Source: a bacterium UBA6115
GTDB taxonomy: Bacteria; Bacillota_A; Clostridia; Christensenellales; Aristaeellaceae
Direction: 5' to 3'
Assembly: GCA_002428405.1 (NCBI GenBank)
Contig: DIWD01000004.1
Coordinates: 1 to 7,184, forward strand
DNA: 7,184 nt
Position numbers and translations under genes: made by a program. Below are positions 1 to 5,196 of the stretch, piece by piece (within the stretch, counting starts at the first letter, position 1; each line of letters begins with the position of its first letter). Below the pieces are notes generated by a model. The model was not told the DNA's origin. It saw only the letters and a list, made by a program, of their open reading frames with translations, and ran no database searches.

Positions 1-2
1 CG

Positions 3-104
3 GGGACAGCCCCGCGGCAGGGCACAGCCGGGAAAGCTGAAGATGAACCCCTGCAGACTGGCGAAACCCGCAGACGCCGCAGTGACCGGCACGGGAACGC
101 CTGA
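3..104 (+). other. Possible 3' tail of an upstream reading frame (weak)
   Basis: Frame 3 is open from the window edge to a TGA at 102-104 and would encode about 33 residues rich in Arg, Gly and Thr, ending RRRRSDRHGNA. A hairpin follows 30 bases later, as after a gene end. However, frame 1 is also open here (to 189), the composition is not typical of a folded C-terminus, and no family is recognisable. It may simply be non-coding GC-rich DNA. Confidence 0.15.
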
Positions 105-133
105 AAGATTCCCTGATTCATTCCTTGGTATTC

Positions 134-157
134 GCGGCCGGGCATATACCCGGCCGC
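134..157. other. Perfect 9-bp inverted repeat upstream of the sigma-factor promoter
   Basis: GCGGCCGGG (134-142) pairs perfectly with CCCGGCCGC (149-157) around a 6-base CATATA loop. No T-run follows on either strand, so it is a poor intrinsic terminator. It ends 4 bases before the -35 box at 162. It could end transcription arriving from the left (rho-type or weak) or act as an operator for the sigma operon. The structure is certain; the role is open. Confidence 0.45.
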
Positions 158-161
158 CTCC

Positions 162-190
162 TTGCGCCGGGGGGCGTCCGCGGCTATAAT
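162..190 (+). promoter_or_regulatory. Sigma-A-type promoter of the ECF sigma/anti-sigma operon
   Basis: A perfect TATAAT -10 box lies at 185-190, with TTGCGC (3 of 6 matches to TTGACA) at 162-167 and a 17-bp spacer. Transcription should begin near 196-198, giving a leader of about 20 bases before the ATG at 216. The promoter lies inside the longest possible reading frame, which opens with TTG at 162, so that upstream start can be ruled out. No ECF-style AAC/CGTC promoter was seen, so the operon is probably read by the housekeeping sigma factor. Confidence 0.7.
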
Positions 191-215
191 CCAATTCAGC
201 GGATCAGGATTCATC

Positions 216-782
216 ATGATGTCAATGCAAGAAAAGGAGATAGTACCGCGTTTGATGAGTGACAGCAGGGAAAGCCCGGGAAACGGCCCGGTAGACGACG
301 AGCAGATTGCCCGGCTGTATGAACAGTTTGGCACGGACGTGCTGCGGGTGAGCTACTTTTACCTGCGTTCCCGCGAGCAGGCGGAAGACGTGACACAGGA
401 CGTGTTCGTCCGGCTGATGGAAAGCCGGCCCGTGCTGAAACCCGGAAGCGAGAAGGCTTGGCTGCTCAAGGTCGCCCTCAACCGCTGCCGCGACCTGTGG
501 CGCTCCTCCTGGCACAGGCGCGTCCTGCTTGGAAGCAAGATGCTTGAAATCATCCCGGATGAGGACCGGATCGATGACAGGCTGGAGAAAGAAGCGCTGA
601 TGCAGGCGGTTTCCGCCCTGCCGGCGCCGGAGCGCGAAGTATTCCTCCTGTATTACTACCAAGGTTACAGCACGGAGGAGACCGCGGGCATCCTGGACCT
701 GCCCCCGGGCACCATATCAAGCCGCCTGTCACGGGGAAGGCAGAAACTCAAACAATATCTCAACGGAGGCGAAGAAGGATGA
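216..782 (+). CDS. ECF-type RNA polymerase sigma factor (sigma-70 family)
   Basis: 188-aa protein, the usual size for an extracytoplasmic-function sigma factor. Such factors replace the housekeeping sigma on RNA polymerase to switch on a stress or envelope regulon. Region 2 (about residues 31-97) contains LYEQFGTDVLRVSYFYLRS and EDVTQDVFVRL, the typical core-binding and -10-reading helices. Region 4 (about 129-182) contains LPAPEREVFLLYYYQGYS and a helix-turn-helix (DLPPGTISSRLSRGRQKL) for the -35 element. Region 3 is absent, as expected. Start: ATG 216 follows AGGA (206-209) by 6 bases and lies about 20 bases after the predicted transcription start. ATG 219 and 225 are close alternatives. 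A later ATG (255) has AAGGAG at 234-239, but 15 bases away. The stop overlaps the next gene's ATG (ATGA), implying translational coupling with a likely anti-sigma protein. The promoters it controls cannot be told from here. Confidence 0.93.
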   Translation: MMSMQEKEIVPRLMSDSRESPGNGPVDDEQIARLYEQFGTDVLRVSYFYLRSREQAEDVTQDVFVRLMESRPVLKPGSEKAWLLKVALNRCRDLWRSSWHRRVLLGSKMLEIIPDEDRIDDRLEKEALMQAVSALPAPEREVFLLYYYQGYSTEETAGILDLPPGTISSRLSRGRQKLKQYLNGGEEG

Positions 783-1696
783 CCAAACTGGACATGCTCA
801 GAGAGGTGGCAGGGGAAACGCTGGGCGGCCTGACCGCGGGCCCCGCGCTGTTTCACCGCGCCCAAATGAAAATGGGGCAGTCCGGAAACGTCCTGCCCCG
901 GCCGCGCATGAACCGCGTGCTGGCCTTTGCGCTCTCCCTGGCCCTGGTCATCGGGCTTACCGCCCTGATCCTGCCCGGTCTGCTCAAGCCGGGCGTTCCC
1001 GCCCTGAATACTCTCGCCTCCGGTCCGGCCCTTCCGGAGGGCGTCCGCATGGCGGCGGACCTCCCCCGCGGCAGCCTGGTCCTGTCCGAAGCGAAGTCCC
1101 CTGCCTATCAGGGCGTCTGGGCGCAGGGCTCAGGGGCCAATTTTCCGCTGATCCGCCTGGACGGCCGCTATTACCGCCTGCTCACCCATCCCGCGGACGT
1201 ATCCGGCCTGAAGGGAGAGCAAATGGGCAGCGTGGAAATTTTTACCGACGAACCCGCGCTGGAAATGGGCCAGGGCGCGCTGAGCAATGCTGCCGCCGCG
1301 GGCGCCCCTATCCACGCCGTTTCCGGCATGGGCAAGGCCGCGGTGGCCGCCCCTGTGGACGGCTCCCTGCGCCTCTTCCAGCGGGTCTCCTTCTCAGGCG
1401 CCGCGCTGGTGGGCAATGAGGGGCTCAGGGACACCCTGCCCAAAGGCGCCATCGCGCTTCAGCTTTCCGGTGAGGGCACCGTTGATGATCCCGATACCGT
1501 CGGGCGGCTGATGGAGCTTCTTCTCGGCAGTGCCGTGTATCAGGGCAGCCAGAGCCGTGCCGGCGACAAAGCCCTGCTGGTGCAGTACAATAACGGCGCG
1601 GTACTGCAATTGGCCGTTTCCGGCGACACCCTCAGCGCCTGCGGCACCTGGGCCTGCCCGGAGTTCTTTGAGGCCTTCAGGGCGGCACTCCAGTAG
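779..1696 (+). CDS. Putative anti-sigma factor, single-pass membrane protein with a large outer domain
   Basis: 305 aa. The cytoplasmic N-terminus is short (about 1-43) and has no Cys, so the zinc-type anti-sigma motif is absent. One hydrophobic segment at about 46-69 follows RPRMNR, which predicts N-in, C-out. The remaining about 235 residues would lie outside the membrane, including the stretches RLDGRYYRLLTHP, VEIFTDEPAL and APVDGSLRLFQRVSFSG. Two Cys near the C-terminus (C288 and C293, CGTWAC) could form a disulfide. The ATG overlaps the sigma stop by 4 bases, with GGAGG at 765-769 as ribosome binding site. In known ECF modules such a partner holds the sigma factor at the membrane until a signal arrives; here this role is inferred from position and topology. 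It could instead be a membrane-anchored effector co-expressed with the sigma factor. Confidence 0.72.
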   Translation: MTKLDMLREVAGETLGGLTAGPALFHRAQMKMGQSGNVLPRPRMNRVLAFALSLALVIGLTALILPGLLKPGVPALNTLASGPALPEGVRMAADLPRGSLVLSEAKSPAYQGVWAQGSGANFPLIRLDGRYYRLLTHPADVSGLKGEQMGSVEIFTDEPALEMGQGALSNAAAAGAPIHAVSGMGKAAVAAPVDGSLRLFQRVSFSGAALVGNEGLRDTLPKGAIALQLSGEGTVDDPDTVGRLMELLLGSAVYQGSQSRAGDKALLVQYNNGAVLQLAVSGDTLSACGTWACPEFFEAFRAALQ

Positions 1697-1716
1697 GCGC
1701 AGCAACAGAAAACAAG

Positions 1717-1751
1717 AGCATCCCCCGGCGTTTGGCCCGGGGATGCTTTTT
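1717..1751 (+). terminator. Intrinsic terminator of the sigma/anti-sigma operon
   Basis: AGCATCCCC (1717-1725) pairs with GGGGATGCT (1739-1747), extended inward by GG/CC (1727-1728 with 1737-1738) past one bulged C. A run of five T (1747-1751) follows and an A-rich stretch precedes it. It starts 21 bases after the stop codon at 1696. This is a textbook rho-independent terminator. Confidence 0.9.
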
Positions 1752-1774
1752 ATAATGCCGGATAACTCCTTTAA

Positions 1775-1792
1775 CCCGCCTCTGCGGGCTTT
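1775..1792. other. Short GC hairpin between convergent genes, possible backup terminator
   Basis: CCCGC (1775-1779) pairs with GCGGG (1784-1788) around a 4-base loop, followed on the + strand by CTTT and on the - strand by TTAAAG. The stem is short and both T-runs are poor. The rest of 1697-1984, between the ends of two convergent genes, shows no credible coding frame. Confidence 0.3.
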
Positions 1793-1913
1793 GTCCCGTC
1801 CGGCGCCTGGGTTCGGCGCTGCGCCAGCCTCCCTCTATATAAACCGGTAGATATTTCCGTGCACTTAAACAGCCCGCTGCCGTCCTGCCCCAGGCATTGA
1901 TACTGCTTTATAA

Positions 1914-1949
1914 GAAACAGAGGGGCTCCTCAGCCTCCTCCCCTGTTTC
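1914..1949 (-). terminator. Probable intrinsic terminator of the DEAD-box helicase gene
   Basis: GAAACAG (1914-1920) pairs with CTGTTTC (1943-1949), and after a bulged A the GGG of 1922-1924 pairs with 1940-1942. Read on the minus strand, the stem is followed by TTATAAAG, a modest T-content tail that partly overlaps the stem end (TTTCTTAT). It lies 36 bases beyond the helicase stop codon. The hairpin is strong but the T-tract is imperfect. Confidence 0.6.
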
Positions 1950-1984
1950 ACGCCCCCCTGTCCGGTTTGCTTGCCAGCATGTCG

Positions 1985-3157
1985 CTATACCTTTGAAAAA
2001 AACGCTTCCCCGTCCGCCCGGCGCAGGATTTTCGCCTCGTCAAAGTGCAGCGGGGTGGGTTTGGTCTGCACGTAGCGCAGGATCTCATCCATGCGAACCG
2101 TTTCCTGGAAGGTCAGCATGGTGAAGGACACCCCGTGCTTGCGCGCCCGGCCGGTGCGGCCGATGCGGTGCAGGTAGTATTCATTCTCGTTGGGCAGGTC
2201 GTAGTTGATGACCGCCTCCACGTCGTCCACGTCGATGCCCCGGGCGGCCACGTCGGTGGACACCAGGATGGGGAACTTGCCGCGCTTGAAGTCGTTCATG
2301 ATGCGGGTCCGCTGGGACTGGCGGATGTCGCCGTGCAGCGCCTCCGCCTTGTAGCCCTGCTTCTGAAGTCTGTCGCACACCCGCTGGGTCATGAACTTGG
2401 TATTGATGAACACCATCACCCGGTCAAACTCGTCTGAATCCAACAGGTACTGCAGCGCCGCCATCTTCTCTTCCCGGCCCACCACCATGGTGTACTGGGT
2501 GATCTGCGGGCGGTTTTCATGGGTGGCCTCCACGGTGATCTCCACCGGGTCCTGCTGGTACTTCCAGGAGATGGTCATCACGTCGGAATTGGTCGTGGCG
2601 GAGAACATCACCAGCTGGCGGTTGGCCGGCACCATCTCGATGATTTTGGTGACATCCTTGACAAAGCCCATCTTGAGCATTTCATCCGCCTCGTCGATCA
2701 CCATCGTGTGGACCTGGTCCAGGCGGATGTGCCCGCGGTTCTGCATGTCCAGCAGCCGCCCCGGCGTCGCTACCACGATCTGCGGGCGGCGCTTGAGCTG
2801 GTTGATCTGTTTGGCCATCGGCTGCCCGCCGTAGAGCGCCGCGATGCGGATCTGGGGAATGAAGCGGCCCAGGTCGGTCAGTTCCTGCTCGATCTGCATC
2901 GCCAGTTCCCTGGTCGGCGCGATCACCAGCTCCTGCACCCGGGTCTCCGTCAGGCTGATGTACTCCAGCATCGGGATGCCAAAGGCAATGGTCTTGCCGG
3001 TGCCGGTGGGCGCGATGCCGATGATGTCGCGCCCGGACATCATGGGGGGGATGGTTTCCTCCTGGATTTGGGTGGGCGCGCTGATGCCCATCTGCGCAAG
3101 CGCTTTCAACAGGTCGCCGGAGACATCCAGCGCGGTAAAGTCCTTCATCGGGGGCAA
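1985..3157 (-). CDS. DEAD-box ATP-dependent RNA helicase
   Basis: About 390 aa, a bare two-domain helicase core with almost no C-terminal extension, shorter than DeaD/CsdA or CshA proteins. It would unwind short RNA duplexes using ATP in the cytoplasm, in ribosome assembly or RNA turnover. Motifs in order: Q motif PTQIQ (28-32), Walker A APTGTGKT (49-56), APTRELA (80-86), TPGR (131-134), DEAD (155-158), SAT (186-188), VFINTK (249-254), STDVAARGIDV (300-310), HRIGRTGR (330-337). All catalytic motifs are intact. Start: AGGAG (3164-3168) is 6 bases from TTG 3157 but 15 from ATG 3148, so TTG is chosen. The ATG would give MKDFTALD and lose only three residues. The longer frame from 3238 begins inside the -35 box and is ruled out. 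The gene is monocistronic and divergent from the SDR gene. The paralogue name cannot be decided from sequence alone. Confidence 0.95.
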   Translation of the reverse strand: MPPMKDFTALDVSGDLLKALAQMGISAPTQIQEETIPPMMSGRDIIGIAPTGTGKTIAFGIPMLEYISLTETRVQELVIAPTRELAMQIEQELTDLGRFIPQIRIAALYGGQPMAKQINQLKRRPQIVVATPGRLLDMQNRGHIRLDQVHTMVIDEADEMLKMGFVKDVTKIIEMVPANRQLVMFSATTNSDVMTISWKYQQDPVEITVEATHENRPQITQYTMVVGREEKMAALQYLLDSDEFDRVMVFINTKFMTQRVCDRLQKQGYKAEALHGDIRQSQRTRIMNDFKRGKFPILVSTDVAARGIDVDDVEAVINYDLPNENEYYLHRIGRTGRARKHGVSFTMLTFQETVRMDEILRYVQTKPTPLHFDEAKILRRADGEAFFSKV

Positions 3158-3208
3158 ACAGGTCTCCTCTTCTCCGCCGGTCCTTCCGCGGAAATGATAT
3201 GATGGCTC

Positions 3209-3238
3209 ATTATACGGAAGAAAGCGGCAACCTGTCAA
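3209..3238 (-). promoter_or_regulatory. Strong sigma-A promoter of the DEAD-box helicase gene
   Basis: On the minus strand a perfect TTGACA (3238-3233) and a perfect TATAAT (3214-3209) are separated by 18 bp. Transcription should start near 3202, giving a leader of about 45 bases before the TTG at 3157. It is the closest match to consensus in the window, which fits a highly expressed RNA-metabolism gene. Confidence 0.88.
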
Positions 3239-3264
3239 ATCTGGTTCCCATCCTTTGGGGTATC

Positions 3265-3294
3265 CCTCGCGCGCTTGCGCGAGGCGTGCGCCTC
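3265..3294. repeat. Two overlapping palindromes sharing an arm, over the SDR gene promoter
   Basis: CCTCGCGC (3265-3272) pairs with GCGCGAGG (3277-3284) around a 4-base loop. GAGGCG (3281-3286) pairs with CGCCTC (3289-3294) around TG. The GAGG of 3281-3284 belongs to both, so only one hairpin can form at a time, or the pair forms two adjacent dyad sites. The block covers the -35 box and most of the -10/-35 spacer of the gene at 3354, an operator-like position. No regulator is known. Confidence 0.6.
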
Positions 3295-3303
3295 ATGTAC
3301 AAT
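3275..3303 (+). promoter_or_regulatory. Probable sigma-A promoter of the SDR gene
   Basis: TACAAT (5 of 6) at 3298-3303 with TTGCGC (3 of 6) at 3275-3280, spacer 17 bp. The same -35 hexamer and spacing occur at the sigma-factor promoter (162-190). Transcription would start near 3310, giving a leader of about 44 bases before ATG 3354. It is placed back to back with the helicase promoter and overlaps the palindromes at 3265-3294. Confidence 0.55.
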
Positions 3304-3353
3304 GCCGCCAGAATCATCAGGCGCCCGCGGCGCGATTGGAAAGGTTGTGCTGA

Positions 3354-4370
3354 ATGAAGGCATTGTTCATCGGCGGGACGGGCAACATCAGCCTGCCCAT
3401 CACACGGAAACTGCTCGCTCAGGGCTGGCAGGTCACCCTGCTCAACCGCGGCAGCAAAAATGACCTGGTTCCAGGCGCGGAGTGCCTGGTATGCGACGTG
3501 CGGGATGAAAAGGCCCTGAAGACGGCCCTGGCCGGGCGGAGCTTTGACGTGGTGGCCCAGTTCATCGCCTTCCATCCCGAAGAGGTGACCCGGGACATCC
3601 GCCTGTTTGACGGCAGAACGGGGCAGTACATCTTCATCTCCTCCGCCTCTGTCTACCAGAAACCCCCTCGCAGCCTGTACATCACGGAAAGCACCCCGCT
3701 GTCCAACCCCTACTGGGAGTATTCCCGCAACAAGATCGCCTGCGAAAGACTGCTGATAGACGCCTGGGACAGGCAGGTCTTCCCCGTGACCATCGTCCGG
3801 CCCAGCCACACCTACGGCCCCGGCGCCCTGCCCCTGGCCATCCATGGCGCGAAGGGGCCCTGGCAGGTCGTCCGCCGCGTGCTGGACCGAAAGCCCGTCC
3901 TGATTCCCGGGGACGGCACCAGCCTGTGGACCGTCACCTGGTCAGACGATTTCGCTGACGGCTTCATCGGCCTGATGGGCAACGACCACGCCCTGGGGGA
4001 AGCGGTCCACCTGACCGGCGACGAGGCGCTCAGCTGGAACCAGATCCATCGCATCCTCTCCGAAGCGCTTGACCGCCCTTTTATCCCCTGCCATGTGCCC
4101 AGCACCCTGCTGGCCAATGCTAAAAACTACGACTACGCAGGCGGCCTGCTGGGGGACAAGGCCAACTGCGTCCTGTTTGATACCAGCAAATTAAAGCGCC
4201 TCGTGCCGGGCTTTACCGCCCGCACCCGTTTTGACCAGGGCGTCCGCCTCTCGCTGGAAGCTTTTATGGCGCAGCCTGAGAAACAGGCCCCGGACCCTGA
4301 ATTTGACCGGTTCTGCGACAGCGTCACCGGCATCATGCGCAGGGCGGAGGAAGGGATATCCGCGCTGTAA
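3354..4370 (+). CDS. NAD(P)-binding SDR / epimerase-dehydratase-like protein
   Basis: 338 aa, the usual length for an extended or atypical short-chain dehydrogenase/reductase. The Rossmann cofactor loop is GGTGNIS at 7-13, where the third Gly of the classic GxxGxxG is Ser, as in atypical SDRs. An acidic or basic cofactor choice is not clear, though NRG at 31-33 ends the second strand. ISSASVY (95-101) carries the active-site Ser strand and YSRNK (Y123, K127) the catalytic Tyr-x3-Lys pair. RPSHTYGPG (149-157) is the typical post-catalytic motif of sugar epimerases. It is probably a cytosolic oxidoreductase or nucleotide-sugar epimerase, but the substrate cannot be read from sequence, and some members of this group bind RNA instead. 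ATG 3354 has GGAAAGG at 3338-3344, 9 bases upstream. No pathway partner lies beside it. Confidence 0.88.
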   Translation: MKALFIGGTGNISLPITRKLLAQGWQVTLLNRGSKNDLVPGAECLVCDVRDEKALKTALAGRSFDVVAQFIAFHPEEVTRDIRLFDGRTGQYIFISSASVYQKPPRSLYITESTPLSNPYWEYSRNKIACERLLIDAWDRQVFPVTIVRPSHTYGPGALPLAIHGAKGPWQVVRRVLDRKPVLIPGDGTSLWTVTWSDDFADGFIGLMGNDHALGEAVHLTGDEALSWNQIHRILSEALDRPFIPCHVPSTLLANAKNYDYAGGLLGDKANCVLFDTSKLKRLVPGFTARTRFDQGVRLSLEAFMAQPEKQAPDPEFDRFCDSVTGIMRRAEEGISAL

Positions 4371-4380
4371 GCGGAGTATC
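4355..4380 (+). other. Hairpin across the SDR stop codon
   Basis: GATA-TCCGC (4355-4363, reading GATATCCGC) pairs with GCGGA and TATC (4371-4380) with one bulged G, enclosing the TAA stop in its loop. No T-run follows (a run of C does), so it is not a normal terminator. It may slow exonucleases or attenuate read-through into the next gene 85 bases on. Low-weight observation. Confidence 0.3.
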
Positions 4381-4464
4381 CCCCCGACATGAAAAAATAC
4401 CCTGAAGGAAACCGCCGCTATAAGCGTTGTATAGGTGCAAGGTTCAACACAAAGAGAGGCTGAC

Positions 4465-5013
4465 ATGAAACAGAGAGAATCCCGCGCCCTGCCGGCCCTG
4501 CTGCTGGTAGCCGCCCTGCTCATCCTATGGGCCACGCCGGCGCGCGCCACAGAGGCGCAGATCCCGGAATACGGCCTTTCCCTCAGCCTGCCCGCCTCCC
4601 TGGACGTCATCACCCGGAACATGCCCCCGGATGATCCCGTACTCCGGCTGTACGGCATGTCCGCGGGACAGCTGAAAAGCGAAGGCCTGTACCTGAAGGC
4701 CTTCGACATCACGGGCGAGTATACCCTGACGCTGTCGCTCTCCCAGGGAGGCGGGGACTACAGCCTGCTCAGCGAATCTGATATCCTCGGGATCGCTTCA
4801 TCCCACAATGGCATGAAGGCGGAGGTCTTCTACACTTCCCAAGCCGCCTTCCTTCTGTATTCCAATGCCGAGGGCACCGGGCTGACCTGCCAGACCCAGG
4901 CAGGCGGGCTTTTCTTCAGGCTGACGCTGATCGCGCCTTCCGGGGTAAAGGCCGGCATGTCCCGCACGCTGAAAGCCATTGCCCAGAGCGCGGACTTCGG
5001 GCTGGGGCAGTAG
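4465..5013 (+). CDS. Small exported protein of unknown function
   Basis: 182 aa. The N-terminus is a clear signal peptide: basic start (MKQRESR), a hydrophobic core (ALLLVAALLILW) and a likely signal peptidase I site after ATPARA (about residue 28). No lipobox Cys is present, so it is probably released or wall-associated rather than a lipoprotein. The mature part starts near IPEYGLSLSLPASLDVITR and looks like a compact alpha/beta domain. I do not recognise a named family; the strand-rich pattern would fit a PsbP/Mog1-like fold, but this is only a guess. ATG 4465 has AGAGAGG (4453-4459) at a 5-base spacing, and a longer GTG frame at 4435 lacks support. It lies 94 bases after the SDR gene on the same strand, so read-through from that promoter is possible. 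No intrinsic terminator follows before the AT-rich region. Confidence 0.82.
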   Translation: MKQRESRALPALLLVAALLILWATPARATEAQIPEYGLSLSLPASLDVITRNMPPDDPVLRLYGMSAGQLKSEGLYLKAFDITGEYTLTLSLSQGGGDYSLLSESDILGIASSHNGMKAEVFYTSQAAFLLYSNAEGTGLTCQTQAGGLFFRLTLIAPSGVKAGMSRTLKAIAQSADFGLGQ

Positions 5014-5026
5014 CCAGCTGCCATAG

Positions 5027-5046
5027 GAAAGGTTCATGCTATCATG
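5027..5046 (+). repeat. Imperfect direct repeat, copy 1
   Basis: GAAAGGTTCATGCTATCATG here resembles 5178-5196: GAAAGGTT, CATG and ATCATG are shared in order, differing by one inserted G and two missing bases. This copy sits close to the point where base composition changes from GC-rich to AT-rich; the other spans the start of the 5188 gene. It may be a local duplication or chance. Confidence 0.4.
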
Positions 5047-5131
5047 CGATATATCCATATGACATAGATGCCATAAAACGAGATGCATTAGTATTTTGAT
5101 TTTTTTATTACAGCAGTTGCTTCAATAAGTG

Positions 5132-5161
5132 TTGGCAATAAAGGAAACAGAAGAATAGAAT
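5132..5161 (+). promoter_or_regulatory. Probable promoter of the DUF3644-like gene
   Basis: TTGGCA (5132-5137, 5 of 6) and TAGAAT (5156-5161, 5 of 6) with an 18-bp spacer. The start of transcription would be near 5168 and the ribosome binding site GAAAGG follows at 5178-5183. AT-rich DNA gives chance matches easily, but the position relative to the gene start is right. It implies the islet gene brings its own promoter. Confidence 0.5.
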
Positions 5162-5177
5162 AAGAGTTTTCAAATCT

Positions 5178-5196
5178 GAAAGGTTGCATGATCATG
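5178..5196 (+). repeat. Imperfect direct repeat, copy 2, over the gene start
   Basis: Partner of 5027-5046. It contains the GAAAGG ribosome binding site and both candidate ATG codons (5188 and 5194) of the DUF3644-like gene. Confidence 0.4.

Noticed and set aside
1..133. Possible riboswitch or structured leader before the sigma operon
   Set aside because: No conserved riboswitch core was found, and the predicted transcription start near 197 places this DNA upstream of the transcript.
162..215. N-terminal extension of the sigma factor from TTG 162
   Set aside because: The -35 and -10 boxes and the predicted transcription start lie inside it, and the extension shows no sigma-family similarity.
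1751..1756. Perfect TATAAT directly after the operon terminator
   Set aside because: No -35-like hexamer at 16-18 bp upstream (that stretch is the terminator hairpin) and no gene follows on the + strand.
2045..3202. Long open frames on the + strand opposite the helicase
   Set aside because: They are antisense shadows of a GC-rich gene; the minus strand encodes every DEAD-box motif in order.
3210..3845. Open frame of 211 codons on the minus strand opposite the SDR gene
   Set aside because: It overlaps the helicase promoter and the SDR coding sequence, and has no recognisable domain.
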